Source: an uncultured Neomegalonema sp. (GTDB lineage Bacteria > Pseudomonadota > Alphaproteobacteria > Rhodobacterales > Rhodobacteraceae). Taken from it: a stretch of 44,791 nucleotides of DNA. Every line of letters starts with the position of its first letter. The stretch's first letter is position 1. A model generated the notes under the pieces. That model saw only the letters and a program-made list of their open reading frames with translations, was not told the origin of the DNA and searched no databases. Below, one piece after another: positions 16,840 to 26,236 of the stretch. Made by a program: the position numbers and the translations under genes. The stretch is taken from positions 1 through 44,791 of the forward strand of contig CALFVD010000041.1 in NCBI GenBank assembly GCA_937928005.1, in the 5' to 3' direction.

Positions 16840-17330
16840 TGTATTTGGTGGATGCAAACACGCTGATTGAGGCTCATGAAACCTTCTATCCGGTCGATCG
16901 GATGAAGCCGTTCTGGGACTGGCTGCAGGCGCAAGCGGAAGCCGGGTTGATCAAGATGCCATTGGAGGTGCACGGTGAGTTCACTGGTGACGGCCTTCAC
17001 GTTCAATGGATTAATGATCCAGACGTAAAGGCAGCACTGTTGTTGGATGAGGCTCCCGATCAAGCCCTCATTCAGAAAGTCATCAATGATGGATATCAGG
17101 GCACTGACCCTAGATTTGATGATATCGAGCACACCAAGTATGGTCAGGACCCGTTTCTTGCAGCATATGCGCTTGCCGACCCGCAAAATCGTACTGTCGT
17201 CACGCGAGAGAAGTCAAAACGGAGCAAGCGACTTGGATCAACAAAGCTGCCAGACGCATGTGACGATCTTGGAGTCAATTGGATCGATGATTTTCAACTC
17301 TATCGCGAGTTGAACTTCAAAGTGAGTTAA
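16836..17330 (+). CDS. DUF4411 family PIN-like protein (putative toxin)
   Basis: 164 residues. MMYLVDANTLIEAH at the N-terminus has the PIN-type Asp in VDANTLI, EVHGEF (near 48) a second acidic position, and KYGQDPFLAAYALA a third, followed by VVTREKS (TREK) and KLPDACDDLGV. This is the layout of a PIN-fold nuclease. Members of DUF4411 are usually encoded directly after an HTH-ImmA gene, as here, with a four-base overlap. Predicted action is RNA cleavage restrained by the upstream protein; no activity can be read from the sequence alone. The second codon is also ATG (16839), an alternative start. Confidence 0.88.
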   Translation: MMYLVDANTLIEAHETFYPVDRMKPFWDWLQAQAEAGLIKMPLEVHGEFTGDGLHVQWINDPDVKAALLLDEAPDQALIQKVINDGYQGTDPRFDDIEHTKYGQDPFLAAYALADPQNRTVVTREKSKRSKRLGSTKLPDACDDLGVNWIDDFQLYRELNFKVS

Positions 17331-17752
17331 GTATTGCTTCTATGAGGGATGAATATCGTGTGCGGCGATTTTAAGTCTGACTGCGCGCAGCTGATCAAGC
17401 TGAATCCACGATGGTGGTGGACGCGAATCACCACCGAGTTTGACGCGATGCCCGCATGTCTCTTACGGGCTGGACTTGCTCATCGTACTGGAAAGTAGGT
17501 TCGGCTGCTCTCGGCGAATATCGAACATCCAATACGCAGGGCAGCATCGCTTTCACGGCGGACGCACAGACATAAGGCCGTGGGACGCAGTGCTGCGCTG
17601 CTGGGTCGCCCCGCGCGGCGGCGGGGTCTTGCAGAGCGTCGAGAAACCCCGGACCCGCGCAGTAACATTGCATGTTGCAGCGCATCCGGGGCAGCTGTGA
17701 AAAGTGTCGTCGATCTCCGCCCTTGAGATGAGTCGTTCGGTCTGCCCGCCCC
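17331..17752. other. 422-base gap without a convincing gene
   Basis: Short open frames occur on both strands (17440-17700 plus; 17428-17685 minus), but none has a recognisable product or ribosome-binding site. The stretch around 17500-17570 looks like degenerate dispersed repeat rather than a gene. It marks the right edge of the inserted TA-like module. I see no tRNA, attachment-site duplication or clear terminator. Confidence 0.5.
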
Positions 17753-19426
17753 CTACCCCTCGTTCGCGTGCAGCCGGTCCCTGAATCTGTTCGTCAGGGG
17801 ATACCGGCGCTCTAGCCAGAAGGCGCGGGGGGAGAGTTTGGTGCCGGGGGCGGATTGGAAGCGTTTGAACTCGGAATTGCGTAGAAGGCCCGCGACCTTC
17901 TCCACCGTCTCGCGGTCATGGCCCGCACGGATGATGTCTTCGATCTTCGCGTCGCCTTCGATCAGGCGAAACAGGATATCGTCCAGCACCTCGTAGGGGG
18001 GCAGCGAATCCTCGTCCTTCTGGTCCTCGCGCAGTTCTGCGGATGGCGGCTTGTCAATGATGCGGGGGGGGATCACGGTGCCCTCGTTCCCAAGCATCCA
18101 GTCGCGGTGATTGGCATTGCGCCAGCGGCATGTCTCGAATACGCGGGTTTTGTAGAGGTCTTTCAGCGGGTTATACGCGCCCGACATATCACCGTAGAGG
18201 GTGGCATAGCCGACCGCGACCTCCGACTTATTGCCAGTGGTCAAGAGGAGATGACCGAATTTGTTGGAGAGCGCCATGAGGTAGAGGCCGCGTAGGCGGG
18301 ACTGAATATTCTCCTCCGCGATGCCCGGCTCCGTGCCCTCAAATAAATCGGACAGCGTACCGTCGATGGCGTCTACGCCGGGACCGATGGGTACGGAGAT
18401 ATAAGGCGCGCCGATGCGGTTGGCGCATTCGGCGGCATCCTCAAGACTGTGCTCGGACGTATAACGCGACGGCATCATCACGCACCACACTTGCTCCGGC
18501 CCAAGCGCATCGGCAGCGATGGTTGCAACGAGGGCCGAATCAACCCCGCCCGACATGCCAAGGACGATCCGCTCGAATCCGTTTTTCAGAACGTAATCGC
18601 GTAGGGATAAAACCATAGCATGGTAATCGGCCTCCCACTCACCCGGAATGGGTGCTTTGGGGCCAGATTCGCAGGTCCATCCGTCATCACTGCGTATGAA
18701 ATCACAGGTCATATGCGCCTCGGCGAAATGGGGCGCCTGCATGGCGAGCTCACCACCGGGGTTGAGGACGAAACTGCCCCCGTCAAAGCACTGGTCATCC
18801 TGTCCGCCGACCAAATTGAGGTAGAGAAGTGGCAACTCAGTCTCGACCACACGGGCGACCATGACATTCATACGCACGTCATGTTTGTTGCGAGCATAGG
18901 GCGAACCGTTGGGAACAACGATGATCTCGGCCCCCGTCTCCACCAGTGTTTCCGCGACATCCGGGAACCATGCATCCTCGCAAATGGCCACCCCGATGCG
19001 CACTCCGGCAATGGTGACAGGGCCGGGGGCAGGGCCGGGGACAAAGAAACGCTTTTCGTCAAACACGCCGTAATTGGGCAGCTCATGCTTGCGGAAAACC
19101 GTGTCGATCTTGCCATCACGAAGGAGGTAAACGGCATTGAAAACAAGACCTTCCTCATAAAGCGGACAACCAATCAAGACGGGCGGACCATCAATGGTGG
19201 CCAGCGCAAGGGCGACAACTTCACGGCGGCATGTCTCGATAAAAGCGGGTTTGCGCACGAGATCCTGTAGTTGATACCCGCCAATGAACATTTCGGGCAG
19301 AACCAGCAAATCCGCCCCATCCTCGCGGGCTTGGGCATGGGCATCACGCGCCAGCGCAGCGTTGCCTGCGACATCACCGACCGTCGCATTGAGCTGCGCT
19401 GCCGCAATTTTGATCCGATCCGTCAT
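17753..19426 (-). CDS. nadE: Glutamine-dependent NAD+ synthetase
   Basis: 557 residues from ATG 19426, preceded by GGAG at a good distance; the open frame runs 44 codons further but without family similarity. The N-terminal nitrilase-type glutaminase domain has the triad Glu45 (LLVLPEMFIGGY), Lys113 (FRKHELPNYG) and Cys149 (GVAICEDAWFPDV). The C-terminal synthetase has the PP-loop LGMSGGVDSALVATIAADAL (292-297 SGGVDS) and LLTTGNKSEVAVGYATLYGD. It makes NAD+ from deamido-NAD+, ATP and glutamine, with ammonia channelled between domains. It is divergent from the MORN gene. Confidence 0.97.
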   Translation of the reverse strand: MTDRIKIAAAQLNATVGDVAGNAALARDAHAQAREDGADLLVLPEMFIGGYQLQDLVRKPAFIETCRREVVALALATIDGPPVLIGCPLYEEGLVFNAVYLLRDGKIDTVFRKHELPNYGVFDEKRFFVPGPAPGPVTIAGVRIGVAICEDAWFPDVAETLVETGAEIIVVPNGSPYARNKHDVRMNVMVARVVETELPLLYLNLVGGQDDQCFDGGSFVLNPGGELAMQAPHFAEAHMTCDFIRSDDGWTCESGPKAPIPGEWEADYHAMVLSLRDYVLKNGFERIVLGMSGGVDSALVATIAADALGPEQVWCVMMPSRYTSEHSLEDAAECANRIGAPYISVPIGPGVDAIDGTLSDLFEGTEPGIAEENIQSRLRGLYLMALSNKFGHLLLTTGNKSEVAVGYATLYGDMSGAYNPLKDLYKTRVFETCRWRNANHRDWMLGNEGTVIPPRIIDKPPSAELREDQKDEDSLPPYEVLDDILFRLIEGDAKIEDIIRAGHDRETVEKVAGLLRNSEFKRFQSAPGTKLSPRAFWLERRYPLTNRFRDRLHANEG

Positions 19427-19631
19427 ATAGGTCTCCGTAAGCGGCATAATCTGTGCAGCACTTGGCGTGATATCGTCCGTAGGAAAGGGGAGCAATGGCG
19501 CGCGTGTACTATAAGCAATAAAGCTTGCAGTGAACGTCGGAACGACATTGCCTTTCAAGGGCGCTATCCGCTACGGTTTGGGGCACCGAGAACGCCGCCG
19601 CGTGTTTTCACAACGTAGGGCTGAGAGATAG

Positions 19632-20534
19632 ATGAGAAACCTGCTGTTGATCGGAGCCACCACTGTGACCCTCGGCCTTGCCGGAGTTACGGGAGCCTAT
19701 GCCCAATCGTCGAGCAAACCGCCAGAACAGAGCAGAATTACCTATAAGGACGGGGGCGAGTACACTGGCGATTTCGTCAATGGAAAGCAGCACGGCAAAG
19801 GCAAATTCGTTCTGCCCGATGGCTATGAATACGAAGGCGACTGGGTCGATGGGCAGATCGAAGGCGAGGGGAAGGCGAAATACCCCAACGGCTCGACCTA
19901 TACCGGCGCTTTCGTTGATGGCGCACCACATGGAATCGGCACGATCATCTATGAAGATGGCGGCGAATATACCGGCGAGTGGATCGAAGGTAGAATCGAA
20001 GGTAAAGGTGAAGCCACCTATGCCAACGGCGTTGTTTATAAAGGTGATTTTAAGGATACCGTTCACCACGGCAAGGGCAAGATGGTGACGAAAGCCGATT
20101 ACGAATACGAGGGCGATTGGGTCGACGGCCTGCAACACGGTGAAGGCGTCGCGAAATATCCGAATGGTACGATCTATAGCGGTGAATTCAGCGAAGGCCT
20201 GCGCCACGGCAAAGGATCAATCACTATCGCGGATGATGGATTCGAGTTCACCGGCACATGGCTCAAGGGCCTGATGCACGGTAAAGGAGTCGCGAAATAC
20301 CCCAATGGCGATGCCTTCAACCTCTACGAAGGCGAATTCCTCGAAGGAAAGCGCCATGGTTATGGCGTGATGCGCTATGCGACCGGCGAAGTCTATGACG
20401 GCTATTGGGAAAAAGGCGAGAAAACCGGGAAGGCAGATGAGAAATCCGGTGAAGACGCGCCCGAAAACGAAGAAAAAGCCAAGGAAACCGAAAAGGTAGA
20501 GAAGGCTGACGAGAAAAAAGCGGAGACAAACTGA
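19632..20534 (+). CDS. Secreted MORN-repeat protein
   Basis: 300 residues. MRNLLLIGATTVTLGLAGVT with a site after AYAQ is a clear signal peptide, so the repeats face the periplasm or outside. From about residue 38 to 265 there are nine full MORN repeats and a partial tenth, with the pattern YxGxWxxGxxHGxGxxxYxxG (for example YEGDWVDGLQHGEG). Repeat 5 (YKGDFKDTVHHGKGKMV) lacks the second Gly. The last ~35 residues are a Glu/Lys tail (KAKETEKVEKADEKKAETN). Bacterial MORN proteins are poorly understood; a scaffold or envelope-binding role is inference. The start is divergent from nadE across about 200 bases. Confidence 0.9.
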   Translation: MRNLLLIGATTVTLGLAGVTGAYAQSSSKPPEQSRITYKDGGEYTGDFVNGKQHGKGKFVLPDGYEYEGDWVDGQIEGEGKAKYPNGSTYTGAFVDGAPHGIGTIIYEDGGEYTGEWIEGRIEGKGEATYANGVVYKGDFKDTVHHGKGKMVTKADYEYEGDWVDGLQHGEGVAKYPNGTIYSGEFSEGLRHGKGSITIADDGFEFTGTWLKGLMHGKGVAKYPNGDAFNLYEGEFLEGKRHGYGVMRYATGEVYDGYWEKGEKTGKADEKSGEDAPENEEKAKETEKVEKADEKKAETN

Positions 20535-20554
20535 CGATTCTATACAAAGAATCG
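20535..20554 (+). terminator. Hairpin after the MORN gene
   Basis: CGATTCT / AGAATCG form a perfect seven-base stem with a six-base loop directly after the MORN stop codon. A run of five T follows only about 11 bases later (20567-20571), so it is a weak terminator candidate at best. Confidence 0.4.
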
Positions 20555-20820
20555 CAGCTTTAACGGTTTTTGATTGAAATTATTCGCCTTTTTATGGGGC
20601 ATATTTGCCACAGTTACGCAATTGTGTGTAGCCCTGGCGACACTGCCGCCTTACATATGCGCTAAGCGGATGATCCGTGAAGAAATTTCGCGATTCATCC
20701 TTTTGTGTAAAATTATAGCGACCTGCGATAAACCTGAGCCATATTTCACGCCAAGAGCCGCGCAAAATATGGCGCTTGATGATTCAGGATAATCGCAATT
20801 CGCTTTAAGGAGGGATTGTC
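20555..20820. other. AT-rich intergenic stretch with a doubtful small frame
   Basis: The gap is AT-rich. A TTG-started frame (20574-20792, 72 codons) begins with a hydrophobic stretch but has no ribosome-binding site, so I do not call it a gene. The 26-bp repeat copy 2 ends the gap. The ribosome-binding site AAGGAGGG lies immediately after the repeat, nine bases before the ATG at 20821. Any promoter for the next gene should lie here. Confidence 0.4.
20783..20808 (+). repeat. 26-bp exact direct repeat, copy 2
   Basis: Identical to 276-301 and in the same orientation. This copy sits directly upstream of the ribosome-binding site of the exported-protein gene at 20821. A shorter look-alike (GCAATTTGCTTTA, one mismatch over 13) occurs at 28752-28764 upstream of fabF; that may be chance. 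Confidence 0.8.
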
Positions 20821-21276
20821 ATGTCCACGAAATTCATTCTCATCATCGGTGCCGCGTTGATGGCATCCCCCGTATTAGCGCAATCCGTCGTGATTTCGGA
20901 ATCAGCGGTACAGACACAGCCGCTCTCCCCTTCATTGGGCAGCACAGAATCGCTCGCCATTGTCACGCCAGCGCAGGCCGATGCCCTGATCTCATCATCC
21001 GGGTCGACTTTGGGCCTGTTGCCTCAAGAGGAACAGCAAGCACTTGACGCCCTACCGCGAATTACGCCTGCTCAGGCCGCAACATTGGTTGGCACATCGC
21101 AGAATGGTGTGCTTGATGCGGCCCCACTGGAAGAAGATGTAACGATCTTCGTGGTCGAGGACGGCACAATCCTACCCGCATCAAGCTGGAATCAGGATCA
21201 GAGCGATGCGTGCAAGGCATCCGGCGGGGTTGAAATCCCTATTCCCGGTGAGCGGATTGCCTGCTTCAAGCTGTAG
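20821..21276 (+). CDS. Small exported protein of unknown function with an internal repeat
   Basis: 151 residues with a signal peptide (FILIIGAALMASPVLAQ). I do not recognise a family. The mature part contains two similar units: LAIVTPAQADALISSSGSTL, then GLLPQEE, and later LPRITPAQAATLVGTSQNGV, then LDAAPLEE; both carry the TPAQAxxL core. It ends with a small Cys pair (DACKASGG and RIACFKL) that could form a disulfide. A strong AAGGAGGG lies upstream. The stop region overlaps the end of the convergent amidase gene by 11 bases. Confidence 0.8.
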   Translation: MSTKFILIIGAALMASPVLAQSVVISESAVQTQPLSPSLGSTESLAIVTPAQADALISSSGSTLGLLPQEEQQALDALPRITPAQAATLVGTSQNGVLDAAPLEEDVTIFVVEDGTILPASSWNQDQSDACKASGGVEIPIPGERIACFKL

Positions 21277-22483
21277 GCACAGCTAACCGCTGCTCGAACC
21301 ACGCGGCAACACGCAATAACGACTTGTCGCGATGCGGACGCGCGGCAAGTTGTAACCCTAGTGGCAGGCCATTAGGGCCAATGCCGCAGGGGATCGAGAT
21401 GGCGGGCAGGCCCAGAAGGGTCCACGCCCTGTTCATCACCGGATCACCCGTTCCATCCTCATAAAGCGGCGCCTCGCCCGGTGCGCTTGGTTGGACCAGA
21501 ATTTCCGCATCCCCGAACAGATCATCGATTGCCGCTTTCGCGTGGAGAAGCGCGGTGCAGTCCTGTGCGTATTGTGCGGGGGACACCGCTTCGCCGTCAT
21601 GCATGAGTTGTTGATAGGCAGGGCTGAGTTGATCGAAGGCCGTGCGTACTTCCCATTCGGATTCGCGGCGCATCTCAAACCGCATGATGCGCAGTTGCAG
21701 ATCGCCCAAGGTATCGAAGGGGGCGGCGCGGTTGGCCTCGCCCACCGTTAGCCCATCAAGCGCCGCATCGACCGCCGCGAGGGCCGCCGGGGTTGCGGCT
21801 TCACGCTCTATACCGCCAAAGCGAGCGATTTTGGGTGGTTGTTCCGCCGGGGTGCCTTGCCAGTCATTACGGGTCATTGCGCCCGCCATGACCGCGACCT
21901 CGGCCACGCGACGCGCGAAGACGCCCGCCGTGTCGAGGGTGGGTGAGAAAGACTTGCAGCCCGCGAGAGGAATGAGGCCATGGGTTGGCTTAAAACCAAC
22001 CACGCCGCAGAAGGAGGCGGGGCGACAGACCGACCCCGCCGTCTGTGATCCGACCGCGAGCGGCACCATCCCCGCCGCGACCGCCGCCGCCGACCCGCTA
22101 GACGAGCCGCCGGGGGAATGGGCGGGGTTCACCGGGTGGCGGGTGGCCCCTTGGGTGAAATAGGCGAGTTCGGTCGTGACCGTCTTGCCGAGAATGATCG
22201 CGCCCGCGCTCCGCAACACCGCGACGCAGGCGGCATCGGCCTTCGGGCGGTGATCGGCATAGATGGGCGAGCCTTCGCCGGTCGGGAAATCATGGGTGTC
22301 GTAGATATCCTTCACACCGACCGGAAGACCCCAGAGCGGGCCGCGCTGATCCTCAAGGATCGCCTCAATATCGGTGAGTTGGGCATCGACGGCATCCCAA
22401 TCGAGATGAGTCCACGCGCCGATTTCAGATTCACGGGCGGCGATGGCGGTTTTGGCGGCGGCGATGCGGTCGCGGGGGGTCAT
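21266..22483 (-). CDS. Amidase (amidase-signature family)
   Basis: 405 residues from ATG 22483 with AAGGAG upstream. The Ser-cisSer-Lys triad is complete: Lys58 in PVGVKDIYDT, the cis-Ser in HSPGGSSSGSAAAVAAG (about 127), and the nucleophile in GSQTAGSVCRPASFCG (Ser151). The C-terminal block NRAWTLLGLPAISIPCGIGP and GLPLGLQLAARPHRDKSLL is typical of the family. It is unlikely to be GatA, being shorter and not next to gatB or gatC; allophanate-type or general acylamidases are closer. The substrate is unknown. It is the last gene of a minus-strand run with the FG-GAP, ferredoxin and MFS genes, 45 bases after the FG-GAP stop. Confidence 0.92.
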   Translation of the reverse strand: MTPRDRIAAAKTAIAARESEIGAWTHLDWDAVDAQLTDIEAILEDQRGPLWGLPVGVKDIYDTHDFPTGEGSPIYADHRPKADAACVAVLRSAGAIILGKTVTTELAYFTQGATRHPVNPAHSPGGSSSGSAAAVAAGMVPLAVGSQTAGSVCRPASFCGVVGFKPTHGLIPLAGCKSFSPTLDTAGVFARRVAEVAVMAGAMTRNDWQGTPAEQPPKIARFGGIEREAATPAALAAVDAALDGLTVGEANRAAPFDTLGDLQLRIMRFEMRRESEWEVRTAFDQLSPAYQQLMHDGEAVSPAQYAQDCTALLHAKAAIDDLFGDAEILVQPSAPGEAPLYEDGTGDPVMNRAWTLLGLPAISIPCGIGPNGLPLGLQLAARPHRDKSLLRVAAWFEQRLAVPTA

Positions 22484-22528
22484 GGGCGGCTCTCCTTTGC
22501 GGGTATCTTGACGCAAGGAAGGAGCGCG

Positions 22529-23664
<1,136 letters not shown>

Positions 23665-23677
23665 TCAAGGGAAAGCG

Positions 23678-24922
23678 TTATTCCGCCGGTGCTGCGCGAG
23701 GTGCGAGGATCGTCTCGAAACCGTCGCTGGGGTGGCGGGGGACTATGCGGGCAAGGCATAGGGAGACGGCGGCCATGCTCGCTCCTAGGATGAAGACGCC
23801 TGCGGGGGCGACGAGGTAGAGGTAGCCCAAGGCCGCTGGCAGGAAGACGGCGGCGATGTGGTTGATGGTGAAGGCGACCGCTGCGGTGGGGGCGTGGTCC
23901 TCGGGCGAGGCGATCTTCTGGAAATAGGTCTTTAGCGCAAAGGACATCGAGAAGAAGATGTGATCGGCCAGATAGAGGAACGCGGCCCATAGCGGGCTGA
24001 CATCCAGATAGTAGATCAGCGCATAACCTGAGAAAACGCAGATTAGGCCGGTATACTCGATGGTTAGGGCCATGCGCTCGCCGAACTTCGTTATCAGCAG
24101 GCCGATATAGGGCGCGACCAGCATCGTGATGAACTGGTTCACCAGTAGCAGCGCGGCGGTCTCGTGGAGGGCATAGCCGAATTTCTCGACCAGCATGAAG
24201 GTCGCGAAGACGAGGAAAATCTGTCGCCGTGCGCCGCCCATGAAGACAAGTGCGTAGTAGAGCCAGTAACGACGCTTGAGCAGAAATTCCTTGCGCTGGG
24301 CGTGCGGTGCCTCGAACCGTGGATAGAGGAACATGGCCGCCAGAATGAGGATAACGGCGAGGGTTCCGGCGATGAGATACGGCCAACGGTAATCAAGCGG
24401 CACGGGGTCGGCGGCGTCTCCGCGCGCGGTGAACCCCCACAGGATCAGCAGGCCGAAAACGACAAATCCTACACCAGCGGCGACGGCGCGCAGGTTGCCG
24501 AGGATTTGGGGCGCACGCTCCTTCGACAGCCATTGGAGTTGGAGCGACTGGTTGATCGTCTCGAAATAATGATAGCCGATGGAGCTGATCATTGTGGTCA
24601 AGGCAAGCCCCCAGAAGGTAGGGAGGAAGCCGGTTGCAGCCGCACCGATGGCAAGTAGCAGCAGGGCAACATAGGCGAGGGTCTGTTCCCGCATCAGCAG
24701 GATGACATAGATCGCGCCGAAGGCGAGGAAGCCGGGTATCTCGCGGAAGGTCTGCATCCAGCCGATATCCGAGCCGTCAAACTTTGCCGCCTCGACCGCG
24801 AAGTTATTCAGGAGCGCCATCCACACGTCGAAGGTGAGCGCCATAGCGACGGTCATCACGATCAGCAAGGATTCGGGGCGTTGCCAACGTGGCAGGGTGT
24901 GAGCATCGACGATACGGACCAT
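23678..24922 (-). CDS. MFS transporter
   Basis: 414 residues with about twelve hydrophobic helices. The N-terminal polar stretch (MVRIVDAHTLPRWQRPE) precedes helix 1 (LLIVMTVAMALTFDVWMALL). Between helices 6 and 7 is the usual cytoplasmic loop (YPRFEAPHAQRKEFLLKRRY). Residues such as GWMQTFREIPGFLAFGAIYV and GYHYFETINQSLQLQWLSKE recall a group of uncharacterised MFS carriers of alphaproteobacteria. The substrate cannot be inferred. It is the first gene of the minus run leading to ferredoxin and is divergent from the YeeE/YedE gene, with a 266-base gap that should carry both promoters. Confidence 0.9.
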   Translation of the reverse strand: MVRIVDAHTLPRWQRPESLLIVMTVAMALTFDVWMALLNNFAVEAAKFDGSDIGWMQTFREIPGFLAFGAIYVILLMREQTLAYVALLLLAIGAAATGFLPTFWGLALTTMISSIGYHYFETINQSLQLQWLSKERAPQILGNLRAVAAGVGFVVFGLLILWGFTARGDAADPVPLDYRWPYLIAGTLAVILILAAMFLYPRFEAPHAQRKEFLLKRRYWLYYALVFMGGARRQIFLVFATFMLVEKFGYALHETAALLLVNQFITMLVAPYIGLLITKFGERMALTIEYTGLICVFSGYALIYYLDVSPLWAAFLYLADHIFFSMSFALKTYFQKIASPEDHAPTAAVAFTINHIAAVFLPAALGYLYLVAPAGVFILGASMAAVSLCLARIVPRHPSDGFETILAPRAAPAE

Positions 24923-25133
24923 GTTGTGGCCTCCTTACACCCTTCCGGCTATCGTATAACGGAGGGGCGCGCCATGATTTCCGGGGGGATGATGGGGCAT
25001 TCTCGCAAAGAATTATCGTCTTTTTTCGATGCTGCGCACGGTACGGTGTCATGCTGTGCGGATGGGAGCGGAACCGCGTTCTTGGCATATCGGGACCATT
25101 GGACAGATACATCTTTTCTACAAAAACGCTTTT

Positions 25134-25162
25134 TTGACAGATAGTTAGCTCATTATTACATC
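25134..25162 (+). promoter_or_regulatory. Candidate sigma70-type promoter for the YeeE/YedE gene
   Basis: TTGACA at 25134-25139 matches the -35 consensus exactly, and TACATC at 25157-25162, 17 bases on, is a moderate -10. The ribosome-binding site GGGGAGGG (25175-25182) and ATG 25189 follow at sensible distances. The surrounding AT-rich run supports it. Confidence 0.5.
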
Positions 25163-25188
25163 TATTTTATCGCAGGGGAGGGATTTCA

Positions 25189-26235
25189 ATGCTGACCGAA
25201 TTCGCAGGATTTGAGGATATTGATCTGGCGAGCGTGTTGCCGCTGGCGGGCATCGTCTTGGGCGTTCTGTTCGGTATCGTGGCGCAGGCGTCGCGGTTCT
25301 GTCTGCGCACGGCGGTAGTTGGCACGACGCGCGACGCGCTGTCGCCAATGGCGGGGGCGTATGCGCTGGCCCTACTGGCCGCGATTATCGGGGCGCAGGG
25401 ACTGCAATCTTTTGGCCTTCTCGATTTTTCGGAGACGCGGTTCGTCGGTGATAGCCTACCCTTGGGCGCATTGGTGCTGGGCGGATTGATGTTTGGCGCA
25501 GGCATGGTGCTGACGCGCGGCTGTGCGTCGCGGTTGACCGTGCTGTCGGCGCAAGGAAATCTGCGGGCCGTGCTGGTTGTGGTGATGTTTGCGATTACGG
25601 CCTATGCGACACTACGCGGAGTGCTGGCTGGCCTACGGGTTGGTTTCACCGATGCAACGGCGGTTGCGCTTGATGGATCGTCGCTTCTACCGATAGCTGG
25701 ATCGGCGGCGCTGATTGCGCTTTTGGCGCTGGTAATATGGCGCAGCCGGGTTTCGGCTGGCTTGGCGCTAGCGGGTGTTGCCATTGGCCTGTTGATCGTT
25801 GGCGGGTGGTTCGCGACCGGTGTATTGCTGCTGGACGAATTTGATCCGCGTGAGGCGCAGAGCCTTGCGTTTACTGCCGGGGCGTCCGAAGGGCTGTTTT
25901 ACACAATGGCATCGACGGCGCTGGAGCCGGGCTTTGCGGGCGGCATCATGGGCGGTGTGCTGTTGGGCGCGTTTGCGTCGGCATTGCTGCGCCGGGAATT
26001 GCGGTTGGAAAGTTTTGAATCACCAGAGCAGACTTTGCGCTATCTGGCGGGTGCCGTGCTGATGGGTATCGGCGGTGTGCTGGCGGGTGGCTGTACGGTG
26101 GGTGCTGGCCTGACGGGCCTATCGACGCTCGCGCTTGGGCCGCTGGTCGCGCTGGTGGCAATCATCGCCGGAGCAGCGACAGCGCATATGGCACTGACGC
26201 GGGATGAGGCAGTGGCTGTGATGGCCGCTGAATAA
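25189..26235 (+). CDS. YeeE/YedE family sulfur-compound transporter
   Basis: 348 residues, nearly all hydrophobic, with about ten helices in two related halves. Conserved cysteines are in QASRFCLRTAV (Cys38), LTRGCASRL (Cys112) and GGVLAGGCTVGAGLTG (Cys301). These correspond to the thiosulfate-relaying cysteines of the characterised YeeE/TsuA family. Both halves carry the Gly-rich FGAGMVLTRGC / GIGGVLAGGC motif. Import of thiosulfate or a similar sulfur compound is the family expectation. No TusA-like (YeeD) partner is next to it. The stop lies one base before the convergent mltG stop. Confidence 0.9.
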   Translation: MLTEFAGFEDIDLASVLPLAGIVLGVLFGIVAQASRFCLRTAVVGTTRDALSPMAGAYALALLAAIIGAQGLQSFGLLDFSETRFVGDSLPLGALVLGGLMFGAGMVLTRGCASRLTVLSAQGNLRAVLVVVMFAITAYATLRGVLAGLRVGFTDATAVALDGSSLLPIAGSAALIALLALVIWRSRVSAGLALAGVAIGLLIVGGWFATGVLLLDEFDPREAQSLAFTAGASEGLFYTMASTALEPGFAGGIMGGVLLGAFASALLRRELRLESFESPEQTLRYLAGAVLMGIGGVLAGGCTVGAGLTGLSTLALGPLVALVAIIAGAATAHMALTRDEAVAVMAAE

Positions 26236-26236
26236 C

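Noticed and set aside
17428-17685. Open frame on the minus strand between the DUF4411 gene and nadE
   Set aside because: Low-complexity Ala/Arg content, no start signal and no family resemblance; looks like degenerate repeat.
20574-20792. Possible 72-codon membrane protein with a hydrophobic start
   Set aside because: TTG start, no ribosome-binding site, rare-codon AT-rich composition, and the frame ends inside the 26-bp repeat.
21266-22483. GatA subunit of the amidotransferase
   Set aside because: Shorter than GatA, no gatB or gatC next to it, and the C-terminal region fits general amidases better.
24923-25188. Frames of 80-90 codons in the gap between the MFS and YeeE genes
   Set aside because: The sequence carries promoter-like AT-rich DNA for two divergent genes and the frames have no recognisable product.
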